This document shows positions 52,400 through 60,568 of a stretch of 64,000 bases of DNA, one piece after another (the first letter of the stretch is position 1; every line of letters begins with the position of its first letter). This stretch comes from Nibricoccus aquaticus. GTDB taxonomy: Bacteria; Verrucomicrobiota; Verrucomicrobiia; Opitutales; Opitutaceae. The stretch is from the NCBI RefSeq assembly GCF_002310495.1, contig NZ_CP023344.1, positions 3,737,501 to 3,801,500 of the forward strand. Direction: 5' to 3'. The notes below the pieces were generated by a model. The model was not told where the DNA came from. It searched no databases and saw nothing but the letters and a program-made list of their open reading frames with translations. A program made the translations under genes and the position numbers.

Positions 52400-52960
52400 A
52401 TGACTCCGACTCCCCTGACGGTTGAAGAACGGCTGGCGCGGCATCTTTCGAAAATGCCGGACACGGCGCGGGCAAACTGGGTGGCGGCGAACGCAACCGT
52501 GGTCGGCGATGTGACCCTGGGTGCGCGGTCGAGCGTGTTTTATGGAGCGGTGCTGCGCGGGGATATTGCGCGGATCGTGGTGGGGGAAGGGACGAATATT
52601 CAGGACAACTGCGTGGTTCACCTGGCGGACGATCTCGATGCGGTGATCGGCGCGTGGTGTACGATCGGGCACGGGGCGATCGTCCATGCGTGTACGATCG
52701 AGGATGAGTGTTTGATCGGAATGGGAGCGACGGTGCTCGATGGTGCGCGGATCGGGGCGCGGAGTATCGTGGGCGCGGGAGCGGTGGTGAAGCCGAGGAC
52801 GGTGATTCCGCCAGGATCCGTCGTCCTGGGGTCTCCTGCGAAGGTGGCGCGGACGCTCAATGAGGAACATCAGCGGGCGTTGAAAGGGTGGGCGGAAAAA
52901 TATCTGGCGGTTTCGGCGGCGCATGCGGCGCGAGAGAAGGCGGCGGGAGAAAAGCGCTGA
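52400..52960 (+). CDS. Gamma-class carbonic anhydrase-like protein
   Basis: A 186-aa left-handed beta-helix protein. Hexapeptide repeats (VVGDVTLGARSSVFYGAVLRGD, IQDNCVVHLADD, CTIGHGAIVHACTIEDECLIGMGATVLDGARIG) include the three metal His in NCVVH, IGHG and IVHAC, as in YrdA/CaiE-like gamma-CA proteins. A C-terminal helix (RTLNEEHQRALKGWAEKYL) packs on the helix. A purine-rich sequence AGCAAGGGA just before the ATG supports the start. Carbonic anhydrase activity is plausible, not certain. Confidence 0.9.
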   Translation: MTPTPLTVEERLARHLSKMPDTARANWVAANATVVGDVTLGARSSVFYGAVLRGDIARIVVGEGTNIQDNCVVHLADDLDAVIGAWCTIGHGAIVHACTIEDECLIGMGATVLDGARIGARSIVGAGAVVKPRTVIPPGSVVLGSPAKVARTLNEEHQRALKGWAEKYLAVSAAHAAREKAAGEKR

Positions 52961-52999
52961 CCGGGTGCCGGTGGCGGAGTGCGGTGCGGACTCGGCAGC

Positions 53000-53029
53000 G
53001 CGTGCGAGCACGCTGACCTACGGGACGGG
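53000..53029. repeat. Palindromic repeat (GCGTGC type) overlapping an epimerase stop
   Basis: Arms GCGTGC/GCACGC with a 2-nt loop are followed by TGACCTACGGGACGGG. A nearly identical copy lies at 57160-57196. The CTACGGGAC tail includes the stop codon (TAG on the minus strand) of the epimerase gene 53018-54055. Confidence 0.75.
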
Positions 53030-54055
53030 CGGAGAATTTTCCCAGCGTCCGGCGAGTTCGATGGCGGCGGAGGGCCAGTCGGGGTGGCGGAAGGTGAAGC
53101 CGTTTTCGAGGAGGCGGGTGGGGATGACGCGGCGGCTTTTGAGGAGGAGCTCGGTGTCGGTGCGCAGGAAGAATGCGCCGATTTCGAGGAGCCAGGCGGG
53201 CGAGCGGAGACCGATGGGGGCGAGGAGCGCGTGACGGAGGATGGTCTGGAAAGAGGCGTTGGTGAGCGGGCCGGGGGCGGCGAGGTTGATGGGGCCGCTG
53301 AGGTCTTCGCGGGCGAGGAGGAAGCGGATGGCGGCGGCGAAGTCGTGTTCGTGAATCCAGGAGACGTACTGGCGGCCGTTGCCGTGAGCGCCACCGAGGC
53401 CGCGGCGGGCGAGTTTGGCGAGTGTATCGAAAACTCCGGCACGGTCGGGGCTCATCACCATCGCGGAGCGGAGGGCGACGCGGCGGGTGAGGGGAGTCGG
53501 AGATGTGAAGAGGGTTTCCTCCCAGGCGCGGGCGATCTCGATGGATTTGTCCCAGTAGCGCGGGACGTCGGGCTCGGAGCTGCCGAGGACGCCGGTGGCT
53601 TCGTCGTTGGGGGCGTCGAAGCGGTGGGCGTAGATGGTGGCGGTGCTCATCTGGAGCCAGACGCGCGGAGGGCGGGCGGTGCGGGCGACGGCTTCGCCGA
53701 TGACACGGGTGGATTCGACGCGGGAGGACAGCATTTCGGCGAGGTTGCGCTTCGTGTAGCGGCAGTTGACGGAGCGGCCGGCGAGGTTGATGACGGCGTC
53801 GGCTCCGTCGAGTTCGGCGGACCAGGGGGCTAGGGTGCGGGCGTCCCAATGGAGGATGCGGAGAGTGGAGTTGTGCGCGGGAGTGTTGGTGCTGGTGGTT
53901 GCTGTGATGAGGGGCGAGGTGAAGTCGGAGGAGGGGAACGTGGATGGGTCGCGTGTGAGGACCACGAGGTCGTGCGTGGCGTTGGTGTCGCGCAGGAAGT
54001 CGCGGAGGAGAATGCGGCCGAGCTGGCCGGTGGCTCCGGTTAGGATGAGTTTCAT
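53018..54055 (-). CDS. TIGR01777-type NAD(P)-dependent epimerase
   Basis: A 345-aa short-chain dehydrogenase/epimerase-like protein. The Rossmann motif TGATGQLGR is at the N-terminus, then DGADAVINLAGRSVNCRYT, RVESTRVIGEAVA, a STATIY segment, and a C-terminal DUF1731-like part (LLEIGAFFLRTDTELLLKSRRVIPTRLLENGFTFRHPD). It matches the YfcH/TIGR01777 family; the substrate is unknown. A 30-residue stretch after the first strand (SSDFTSPLITATTSTNTPAH) looks like an insertion. The last residues PPVP and the stop are encoded by the repeat at 53000. Its start overlaps the desaturase stop (ATGA). Confidence 0.88.
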   Translation of the reverse strand: MKLILTGATGQLGRILLRDFLRDTNATHDLVVLTRDPSTFPSSDFTSPLITATTSTNTPAHNSTLRILHWDARTLAPWSAELDGADAVINLAGRSVNCRYTKRNLAEMLSSRVESTRVIGEAVARTARPPRVWLQMSTATIYAHRFDAPNDEATGVLGSSEPDVPRYWDKSIEIARAWEETLFTSPTPLTRRVALRSAMVMSPDRAGVFDTLAKLARRGLGGAHGNGRQYVSWIHEHDFAAAIRFLLAREDLSGPINLAAPGPLTNASFQTILRHALLAPIGLRSPAWLLEIGAFFLRTDTELLLKSRRVIPTRLLENGFTFRHPDWPSAAIELAGRWENSPPVP

Positions 54056-54948
54056 GGTGCGGCGCTGAGTTCCGGGCGTTCCGGCTGGTCGGCTGGTAAT
54101 TTGATCGCCCAGGCCAGTCTCAGTTTTTGGAGAGCGCTGATGGCCCACCATCCAGGATCTAATTGGTGTTCACCAATGCCGAGTTTGGCTGAGCCGGGAA
54201 AGGCGTGGTGATTGTTGTGCCAGCATTCGCCCATCGTCAGCAGTCCGAGGTGATCTAGGTTGTAGCCTTGGACGGCATGGCCGGTGAGGTGCCAGTCTCG
54301 CGAGCCGTGGTTGTGAGCAAAGTAGCCGACCAGCCAGTGTCCGATCAGCGAAACGGTGATGCGCACGAAGATCCCCCAGATAACCCAGCCCGCCCCGCCG
54401 CAAAAGTAGAGCAGCAGCGCCCAGGGGAGTTGCTGTAGGAGCCACGTCCGCTGCATGAATTTATAGACCACGTTTTCAGCGGTCGAAGGCTCGATGATGA
54501 ATCCGGGAGGATGTCGAAGCTGAATCTCGCAGTGAAGCTGCCAGAGGAAATCCTTCCACGCGGGATTGCGGTGAATGAAAAAAGGATGGCAGTTGGGATG
54601 TCGTTGGGCCCAGTCGCGGATTTCGTGCATGTACATCACTCGAAAAGGGCCGCCCATCCCGACCAGGACGCCGAGATGAACCAATATGTATTCCAGCCAG
54701 CGCGGGCAGGCGAAGCTGCGGTGAATGAGCAAGCGGTGAAATCCCACCGAGTGTCCGAGGCACAGCGTGCTCACGGTGAAGATGAACGATACGAGAATAG
54801 CCGTTGGAGAAATCGTGAGTGCTCCGCCGATGATGGCGATCAAGGCGCAGGTGCAGAACCAAATTGATTTCAGGGGGCTCCACTGGACGGTGCCTTCGAC
54901 TGGATTCGTCTGGGGCGTCTTATTATGCATTCGGTGTACAGCATGCAT
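54052..54948 (-). CDS. Acyl-lipid/acyl-CoA desaturase
   Basis: A 298-aa membrane di-iron desaturase. The histidine boxes are HRLLIH (first), a second one reading HPNCH within RDWAQRHPNCHPFF, where one His of the usual HxxHH is a Cys, and HNNHH (third, GECWHNNHHAFP). There are about four membrane segments. It introduces a double bond, probably delta-9, into fatty acyl chains. It is the first gene of a two-gene unit with the epimerase, overlapping by four bases (ATGA). Confidence 0.85.
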   Translation of the reverse strand: MHAVHRMHNKTPQTNPVEGTVQWSPLKSIWFCTCALIAIIGGALTISPTAILVSFIFTVSTLCLGHSVGFHRLLIHRSFACPRWLEYILVHLGVLVGMGGPFRVMYMHEIRDWAQRHPNCHPFFIHRNPAWKDFLWQLHCEIQLRHPPGFIIEPSTAENVVYKFMQRTWLLQQLPWALLLYFCGGAGWVIWGIFVRITVSLIGHWLVGYFAHNHGSRDWHLTGHAVQGYNLDHLGLLTMGECWHNNHHAFPGSAKLGIGEHQLDPGWWAISALQKLRLAWAIKLPADQPERPELSAAP

Positions 54949-54971
54949 GGTAAGATTTTTTGGACAGCATT

Positions 54972-55098
54972 GGGGGATTAACAGGATTCGGTAGAGTGTG
55001 GGTGAGGCGGAGGCTAACTCCGCGTCTTAAGTGACGCGGCTACGTTGCGGAGCGGAGGCTGGCAGACTGAAAAGGCCGACGGGGACGTCGGCGCTCCC
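54972..55098. repeat. Cluster of three intergenic repeats
   Basis: Three elements follow one another: GGATTAACAGGATTCGG (54974-54992, periodic type), a palindrome CCGCGTC/GACGCGG followed by CTACG (55020-55044), and a palindrome GCCGAC/GTCGGC followed by GCTCCCGG (55075-55098). Nothing else is in the spacer, and the last one stops just before the regulator gene's end. Confidence 0.75.
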
Positions 55099-55102
55099 GG
55101 GA

Positions 55103-55624
55103 TCAGCCGAGGAGTTTGAAGACTTTGTCGCCGAGGCTCGCTAGGCGTTTGAGGCCGGCGGGGGAGAGGGATTGGGAGCGTTCGCACCAGCGGGAGGTCA
55201 GCTCCATGAACTCGGCGAGGTCGGCGAAGCGTTTGAGGGTGGAGGCGGGAATCGTTTTGGAAGACGCGGCTTCGGCGGCGCATTCGCGGAGGATGGTGAC
55301 GGTAGGGTCGAGTTCGCGGCGGCGGCGTTCGCGCATGATGAGGAGAAACATTTCCCAGACGTCTTCGAGGGTGGCAAAGTGGTCCCGGCGGTCGCCCATC
55401 TGGTGGACGATGCGGACGAGGCCCCAGCCTTGGAGTTCTTTGATGCCGGTGCTGACGGCGGAGCGGGCGATGTCGAGGGTCTCGGCAATTTCGTCGGCCG
55501 CGATGGGCTCGGGGGAAACCATGAGGAGGGCGTGGATCTGGGCGACGGAGCGGGTGATGCCCCAGCGGGCGCCCATCTCGCCCCAGTGGAGGATAAATTT
55601 TTGGGTGGTGGGTGTGAGTTTCAT
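55103..55624 (-). CDS. GbsR/MarR-family transcriptional regulator
   Basis: A 173-aa winged-helix protein. The DNA-binding part is typical of the GbsR group: GITRSVAQIHALLMVSPEPIAADEIAETLDIARSAVSTGIKELQGWGLVRIVHQMGDRRDHF. The C-terminal half is helical (WEMFLLIMRERRRRELDPTVTI). GbsR proteins control osmolyte or envelope genes; the target here is unknown. No operon partner follows on the same strand, as the desaturase lies 155 bp away beyond repeats. Confidence 0.88.
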   Translation of the reverse strand: MKLTPTTQKFILHWGEMGARWGITRSVAQIHALLMVSPEPIAADEIAETLDIARSAVSTGIKELQGWGLVRIVHQMGDRRDHFATLEDVWEMFLLIMRERRRRELDPTVTILRECAAEAASSKTIPASTLKRFADLAEFMELTSRWCERSQSLSPAGLKRLASLGDKVFKLLG

Positions 55625-56119
55625 AGAGTGAGCGGAGTTGGCGAAAGGTGTGAACGGAGAACGGCGGGGAGGGGACGTGGGGAGACGAGGTGGGCAGGCG
55701 GGCGAGGTGTGGTTCGTGTAATTTCAGAAAAGACTGAAATTTAAGGCGGTGTCGAGTATGGAGTTGGGTTTGGGGAGGAGCGGAGCCGGCGGAGAGAGGA
55801 ATCGGAGTGGGGCATGAGGTCGGAGACGGAATTTTTTAACCACTGATGGCACTGATGGGAACGGATTCGGAAGGTGGCGGATTCTGCTGACTGCGGGTGA
55901 TGTGGGCGGGAGCTGATCGAGGCACGTGGGGTGGAGGTGCGTCGGGACGGAGGAGACGGAACGGAGTTTGGTCGGGATTTCAGGATTGGAGGAGTCGGGG
56001 TGGGGCGGTGCGATGGCGGGATGAATGCGGCGAGTTTTTCCGGAGATCGCGGCGTAAAGCCGCTCCTACCGTTTTGGGAGAGGGCTGGACGTGGGGGCGG
56101 GGGGCGGCACGGTGGCGGG
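55625..56119. other. Repeat-bearing spacer before the methyltransferase
   Basis: No gene is supported. A periodic phrase lies at 55835-55872, with CACTGATGG present twice in tandem, followed by GAACGGATT. A palindrome GCGGC/GCCGC with tail TCCTACC lies at 56049-56070. Open frames crossing this region are GC-rich shadows. Confidence 0.55.
56049..56070. repeat. Palindromic repeat with TCCTACC tail
   Basis: Stem GCGGC/GCCGC with loop GTAAA and the tail TCCTACC. Its layout is like the REP elements of other bacteria (stem plus CTCCTAC). Confidence 0.7.
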
Positions 56120-56953
56120 GTGTTTGAAATCATCGCGAAACAGGCAGCGCAGAGGTATCGGTCGTGCGGGATCACGGCATGGCAATTTGCGCGTGGGAAA
56201 CTTTTGGGCGATCCGGTGTATCGGGCAGTCTGGGACGGGCCGTGGTTGAAGCGTGGTGGGACGGTGATCGATCTGGGGTGCGGGCAGGGATTGATGCTGG
56301 CGTTGATCGCGGAAGGGCGGGCGGCGGAGCGTGGAGTTGTTGAAGCGGGGGCGGAGCGGGAGGACGGAAATTTGGACAGGATTACAGGATTAACAGGATT
56401 GGGGGAGTTGCGGACGAAGGGCGAAGGGCCGCTGGAGAATAGTGCGCATCGGGCGGGCAGGGCGTTTTCGGAGCCGACGGGGACGTCGGCGCTCCTGAGG
56501 GGGCGGCTGGTGGGGATCGAGCTGCGGGCGAAGGTGGCGGGGATCGCGCGGCGGGCGCTGGGTGAGGATGCGGAGATTATCGCGGCGGATGCGCGGGTGG
56601 AGGCGTTGCCGGTGGCACGGACGATTTTGATTTTCGATGTGCTCCACATGATGCCGGCGGCGGATCAGGAGGCGTTGGTGCGCGGGCTGGTGGCGGCGTT
56701 GGAGCCGGGTGGGACGTTGTTACTTCGCGAGGCGGATGCGGGGGCAGGGTGGCGGTTTCAGGCGGTGAATGTCGCGAACCGGGCGAAGGCGTTTTTCTTT
56801 GGGTATTCGTCGAAAGGGTTTTGTTTTCGGACGGCGGCGGGGTGGCGGGCGTTGCTCGAAAGTACCGGGCTCGGCGTGGAGGTGTGGCCGATGGGGAAGG
56901 GGACGCCGTATGGGAATGTGCTGCTGGTGGGGACGAAGGCTAAAGCGGGCTGA
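56120..56953 (+). CDS. Class I SAM methyltransferase with in-frame repeat insert
   Basis: About 277 aa from a GTG at 56120 (MFEIIAKQAAQRYRSCG). Motif I is VIDLGCGQGLMLALIAEG. The next strand, LVGIELRAKVAGIARRAL, normally follows directly, but here about 55 residues lie between them, encoded by 56335-56505 and made of intergenic repeat text. After that come AEIIAADARVEALP, TILIFDVLHMMP and LEPGGTLLLREAD, as expected. The reading frame stays open through the insert. Starts further upstream (ATG 56021) would include another repeat. The methylated substrate is unknown. Confidence 0.75.
   Translation: MFEIIAKQAAQRYRSCGITAWQFARGKLLGDPVYRAVWDGPWLKRGGTVIDLGCGQGLMLALIAEGRAAERGVVEAGAEREDGNLDRITGLTGLGELRTKGEGPLENSAHRAGRAFSEPTGTSALLRGRLVGIELRAKVAGIARRALGEDAEIIAADARVEALPVARTILIFDVLHMMPAADQEALVRGLVAALEPGGTLLLREADAGAGWRFQAVNVANRAKAFFFGYSSKGFCFRTAAGWRALLESTGLGVEVWPMGKGTPYGNVLLVGTKAKAG
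56370..56495. repeat. Repeat insertion inside methyltransferase gene
   Basis: From 56370 the periodic phrase GGATTACAGGATTAACAGG runs, and at 56473-56495 there is the palindrome GCCGAC/GTCGGC with tail GCTCC, the same as the copy at 55075. Both lie in the gene between motif I and the second strand. Confidence 0.8.
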
Positions 56954-56958
56954 GTTTG

Positions 56959-57196
56959 GTTGAATCGCAAAGACGCAAAGGCGCGAAGGTCGGATGCGAA
57001 GGAGACGTGAGAGGGTGTCGCAGCGATCGAGTGGCCACGCTTTAACAAACGCGGCTACCGCGGAGGCGGGCGGAAGTGGACGACACGGAGGTCGTCCCTC
57101 CTGGGGAATGCGTGATGGGGGCGTCGCGCATCCATCTAAGGAAGAGGCGAGGTCGGGGCGCGTGCGAGCACGCTGGCCTACGGGACGGGACGCGGC
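56959..57196. repeat. Repeat cluster between methyltransferase and lipA
   Basis: Elements in order: GCAAAG-type phrase with an 8-nt period at 56959-56994; a partial palindrome near 57033-57060 ending CGGCTACCGC; GGACGAC/GTCGTCC palindrome at 57078-57101 with tail CTCC; and the GCGTGC/GCACGC palindrome at 57160-57196 with tail GGCCTACGGGACGGG. No gene is supported in this spacer. Confidence 0.75.
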
Positions 57197-57200
57197 GCGG

Positions 57201-58097
57201 TCAGGCGCTGGCGAGGGCGTTTTCGGTATTCAGGTGGTCGGTACCGGTGTACTTTTCCGACTGTTCGTCGGCGTGGTAACTGGAGCGGACCATGGCGCCG
57301 GATTCAACGACGCCGAAACCGATGCTGAGACCGAATTCTTTCCAGCGGATGAACTCCTCGGGCGTGACCCAGCGGGCGACGGGCCAGTGCTGCGGCGTGG
57401 GCTGGAGGTATTGGCCGATGGTGAGGATGTTGACGCCGTCGGAGGCGATGTCGCGGAGGGTCTGCTCGATCTCGTGCTGTTCCTCGCCGAGGCCGAGCAT
57501 GATGCCGGTCTTGGTGGTGAAGCCGCGGCTTTTCACGTGGCGGAGGACGGCGCGGGAGCGGTCGTAGCGGGCCTGGACGCGGACGGGTTTTTGGAGGCGC
57601 TCCACGGTCTCCATGTTGTGGTTAAAGATATCGGGCTTGGCGGCGAGGACGGTGTCGATGTGCTCGAAGTTTTCTTTGAAGTCGGGGACGAGGACTTCGA
57701 TGGCGGTATTCGGATTGCGGTAACGGATGGCGCGGATGGTCGCGGCCCAGACGCTGGCGCCGCCGTCTTTCAGCTCGTCGCGGGCGACGGAGGTGATGAC
57801 GCAGTGTTTCAAATTCATCTTGGCGACGGCGTCGGCGACGCGGGCCGGTTCGCCGAGGTCGAGTTCGGTGGGTTTGCCGGTGGCGATGGCGCAGAAGTTA
57901 CAGGAGCGAGTGCATATATTGCCGAGGATCATCACCGTGGCGGTGCCGCGGGACCAGCATTCGCCGAGGTTGGGGCATTGGGCGCTCTGGCAGACGGTGT
58001 GGAGCTTGTGCTCGTCGACGAGCTTGCGGACGGCGTTGTAGCCGGGGCCGGAGGGAAGCTTGGCGCGGAGCCAGGAAGGTTTGCGAGCGGTGTCCAT
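57201..58097 (-). CDS. lipA: Lipoyl synthase
   Basis: A 298-aa radical-SAM enzyme that inserts two sulfurs into octanoyl groups on lipoyl domains. Both cluster motifs are complete: CQSAQCPNLGEC (auxiliary 4Fe-4S) and CTRSCNFC (SAM-binding 4Fe-4S). The C-terminal Ser in VRSSYHADEQ, a ligand of the auxiliary cluster, is present. The ATG at 58097 (MDTARKPSWLR) fits the family N-terminus. It is on the same strand as lipB, with a secreted-protein gene between. The need for sulfur links it loosely to the cys genes. Confidence 0.97.
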   Translation of the reverse strand: MDTARKPSWLRAKLPSGPGYNAVRKLVDEHKLHTVCQSAQCPNLGECWSRGTATVMILGNICTRSCNFCAIATGKPTELDLGEPARVADAVAKMNLKHCVITSVARDELKDGGASVWAATIRAIRYRNPNTAIEVLVPDFKENFEHIDTVLAAKPDIFNHNMETVERLQKPVRVQARYDRSRAVLRHVKSRGFTTKTGIMLGLGEEQHEIEQTLRDIASDGVNILTIGQYLQPTPQHWPVARWVTPEEFIRWKEFGLSIGFGVVESGAMVRSSYHADEQSEKYTGTDHLNTENALASA

Positions 58098-58235
58098 TGA
58101 GTGTGCTGAGCGGAATCTGAACGGAAACGAGAGGGTGGGAGGAAAAGGGGTTCTGGCCAGCGGTGCACACTTATTTTCTGGGGGCGGGGACGGGGAGAAA
58201 TGGAGCTTATGGGGCCTATGGTTTGAGTAAAGAGG

Positions 58236-58265
58236 AACGCTCAACGTTTAACGCTGAACGCTCAA
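58236..58265. repeat. AACGCTC heptad repeat
   Basis: Four exact-length 7-nt units in a row (AACGCTC, AACGTTT, AACGCTG, AACGCTC) form a period-7 tract upstream of lipA. It is unlike the palindromes and related in style to the CCAGANG tract at 26315. Confidence 0.75.
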
Positions 58266-58328
58266 TGGGTGGCGGAAGGTGATGGAGGCGAGGTGCGCGG
58301 TGGTGAGTGCCGGGTGGTTTGCAGGCGC

Positions 58329-58359
58329 AAAAAAGCCGCCGGGCGCAATGGCCGGCGGC
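58329..58359 (-). terminator. Rho-independent terminator of the secreted-protein gene
   Basis: Stem GCCGCCGG/CCGGCGGC with a 9-nt loop, and on the minus strand a run of six T follows. It lies 28 bp after the end of the gene 58387-59433. Confidence 0.85.
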
Positions 58360-58386
58360 TGGAGATTTACACGAGAGGCGCGGAGG

Positions 58387-59433
58387 TCAGGGTTTGACGA
58401 CGGGGCGTTTGACGGGGGCGATGTTGAGGCTGGCGGGGGCGTCAAGGACGGCTTTGGGGGGGGCGGCTGGAGCGGTCGCTGAAGGGAGGCTGGCGGTCTC
58501 GACGTAGAGCTCGGCCTGGAGGCGGGCGATGGCTTCGCCTTCGGTGGGCGGGGTGGAGAGGCGGATGAGGCCGAGGTTGGCGAGTTTCAGGGTGAAGATG
58601 GTGCTCTTCATGTCGGGCCCGAGGAGTTCGAGGGTGGCGGATTTTTCGGCGGTGTCCTGACTGTTGCCTTGGACGAGGAAGGTGTCGCGCCAGGCGGTCC
58701 AGGCGGCGCGGTCGGCTGCGCTGATCGCGACGGTGAGGTCGGAGATGTTGGGGGTGGCGATGGCGGCGGAGGCTGCGTTGAAGACACCGGCGGGTTTTCC
58801 GGTCGTGGTGTTCGTGATGGAGAAGGCTTCGAGGGAGGCGATGCGGGTGGAGGGGAGGCCGTCGAGGGTGATGCGGAAATTGGAGGCGATGGCGCCGGCA
58901 CCGACCTTGGCTCCGGCGCGTGTTGCGGAGCCATCGGCGGCGACGGATTTCACGCTCTCGGCGCGGAAGATGAAGGTGAGGCGAAAGGGGTCTTTCGAGC
59001 TGCCGTCGAGTTTGGGGAATTGGACTTCTTCGATGACGGCGTTGGCGGCCAGGAGAGTGGACTCGGTTTTACCGTTGGCGTCCGCAGTCGTGAGCGTGAG
59101 GGGTTGCGGCGTGTTTTTTCCCGAGAGGAAACTGGAGAGAGCGTCGGTGAGTGCGGGGGAAAGTGGGAGTGTGGTTTCGACGACGATGGGGTCGTAGCTG
59201 ATGGAGGAGATGTGTTTCTTCGTGGTGCCGCCGAGAGAGGATGTTGTGACAGTGCCGGCGATGTCGCCGCCGGACCAGCCGGTGACTTCGGAGCAGGTGA
59301 CGCCGTTAATGGCGACGGACTGCGCGCCCGAGGAGTAGGTGCGGGTGGCCAGCGCGGCGGAGGTGATGCCCGTGGAGGCGGCGAGGAGGGCGAGTGAGAG
59401 CGAGAGTGTCGGGAGGCGGCGGAGCGTTTTCAT
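58387..59433 (-). CDS. Secreted protein of unknown function, tail-tube-like middle
   Basis: A 348-aa protein with signal peptide MKTLRRLPTLSLSLALLAAS. Residues about 35-165 (VTCSEVTGWSGGD, then ISSISYDPIVVETTLPLSP, then NAVIEEVQFPKLDGSSKDPFRLTFIFRAE) are beta-rich and recall the gp19/Hcp-like tail-tube fold; a second, similar beta-rich half follows. The C-terminus is Ala/Pro-rich (SATAPAAPPKAVLDAPAS). The similarity is by pattern only, so I give no name. It is placed between lipA and lipB on the same strand and has its own terminator. Confidence 0.65.
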   Translation of the reverse strand: MKTLRRLPTLSLSLALLAASTGITSAALATRTYSSGAQSVAINGVTCSEVTGWSGGDIAGTVTTSSLGGTTKKHISSISYDPIVVETTLPLSPALTDALSSFLSGKNTPQPLTLTTADANGKTESTLLAANAVIEEVQFPKLDGSSKDPFRLTFIFRAESVKSVAADGSATRAGAKVGAGAIASNFRITLDGLPSTRIASLEAFSITNTTTGKPAGVFNAASAAIATPNISDLTVAISAADRAAWTAWRDTFLVQGNSQDTAEKSATLELLGPDMKSTIFTLKLANLGLIRLSTPPTEGEAIARLQAELYVETASLPSATAPAAPPKAVLDAPASLNIAPVKRPVVKP

Positions 59434-59576
59434 GAGTGGGAGAGTAAGAGGCGGGGAGTGTTGGGGACGTGCGGGCAGGAAGGCACGTATTTTTTGGTTG
59501 GAGACGGGGTGTGAAGGGAGGCGTCCGGGCGGAACGCTTAATGGAGCGGGCGGCACCCGGCGTTGCCAGGAAAGAC

Positions 59577-59600
59577 GGACGACACGGAGGTCGTCCTTCC
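59577..59600. repeat. Palindromic repeat (GGACGAC type)
   Basis: Same 20-nt core as at 57078, with tail TTCC instead of CTCC. Arms GGACGAC/GTCGTCC with a 6-nt loop. It lies 46 bp downstream of the lipB stop. Confidence 0.75.
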
Positions 59601-59645
59601 AGGGAGAACCCGGAACGGCGTCGCGCGAGCGCGAGCCCTAAGGGA

Positions 59646-60407
59646 TTATTTGCCGGCGAGGAAGGCAGGCCAGAGGGTCCAGAATTCTTGCGCGATGACG
59701 CGTTTCACTTCGGCGAGGTCGAGCGGTTTTCCGCCGAGCTCGGCTTGCATCGAAGTGACGGTGCCGTCGGTCGCACCGATGCCGCAGGGGACGATGCCGG
59801 TGAAGTGGGCGAGGTTGGCGTTCACGTTGAGCGCGAAGCCGTGGTAGGCGGTCCACTTTTTCACGGCGACGCCGAGGGCGGCGATTTTGCGCGGACCGAG
59901 CCAGATGCCGGTTTTGCCGGGGCGGCGGGCGGCGGCGAGGCCGAGGGAGCCGACGGAGTTGATGAGGACTTGTTCGAGGAAGCGGAGATACTCGTGGAGA
60001 TCTTTGCGCGGGAGGAGCGAGACGATCGGGTAGCCGACGATCTGGCCGGGGCCGTGGTAGGTGATGTCGCCGCCGCGGTTGGTTTTCACGACTTCGATAC
60101 CTTGCGCGGCGAGCTGGGCGGGGGTCCAGACGAGGTTGGCGCCGGCGCCGGCGCGCTGGCCGATGGTGAAGACGGGGTCGTGTTCGGTGAAGACGAGGGT
60201 GTCGCCGATTTTGTTTTCCTGACGCTGGGCGAGGAGTTCTTCCTGCCAGCGGAAGGCGGCTTCGTAGCGGGTGCGGCCCCAGTCGAGGGTGGCGGGTGCG
60301 AGTGTGGGCGGGGGTGAAGCGGAGGCGGAGGCGGTGTTGGCGGGATCGGGCACGGGGGGAGTTTTGGTGGAATGGACGGCGGTGCAACTGCCGGATGCTT
60401 GTCTCAC
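59646..60407 (-). CDS. lipB: Octanoyl-[acyl carrier protein]-protein octanoyltransferase
   Basis: About 253 aa. LipB moves octanoyl chains from ACP to lipoyl domains, the step before LipA. Family motifs are present: RGGDITYHGPGQIVGYP and the catalytic Cys in GIVPCGIGATDGTVTSM, with the partner Lys in GPRKIAALGVAVKKW. The N-terminal ~40 residues are Ser/Ala/Pro-rich and unlike the family. The start is uncertain: GTG 60407 lies at the edge of a periodic repeat, and GTG 60353 is an alternative that gives a more usual length. Confidence 0.93.
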   Translation of the reverse strand: MRQASGSCTAVHSTKTPPVPDPANTASASASPPPTLAPATLDWGRTRYEAAFRWQEELLAQRQENKIGDTLVFTEHDPVFTIGQRAGAGANLVWTPAQLAAQGIEVVKTNRGGDITYHGPGQIVGYPIVSLLPRKDLHEYLRFLEQVLINSVGSLGLAAARRPGKTGIWLGPRKIAALGVAVKKWTAYHGFALNVNANLAHFTGIVPCGIGATDGTVTSMQAELGGKPLDLAEVKRVIAQEFWTLWPAFLAGK

Positions 60408-60441
60408 GCAAAGGCGCGAAGGCGCAAAGATTCGGAGGGAG
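60403..60441. repeat. GCAAAG-type periodic repeat at the lipB start
   Basis: The unit GCRAAGGC recurs with a period of 8 (GCAAAGGC, GCGAAGGC, GCAAAG). It overlaps the proposed GTG start of lipB. Matching phrases are at 56959 and 61089. Confidence 0.7.
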
Positions 60442-60568
60442 TATGACTGTGGCGTTTTTGGGAAGGCGGGCGAAGAGGGGAACGCTCAATCGAGGCGGAG
60501 TTGGACGGGAAGATCTTTGGGCGGGGATTGGGCGTTGCGGGGGGAGGTGCGGGCGGCACGGTGGCGGG

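Noticed and set aside
55741-56649. 302-codon minus-strand frame over the methyltransferase
   Set aside because: Ser/Pro/Arg-rich, runs through repeat elements and is opposite a gene with methyltransferase motifs.
56994-58100. 368-codon plus-strand frame
   Set aside because: Antisense to lipA, whose cluster motifs are complete.
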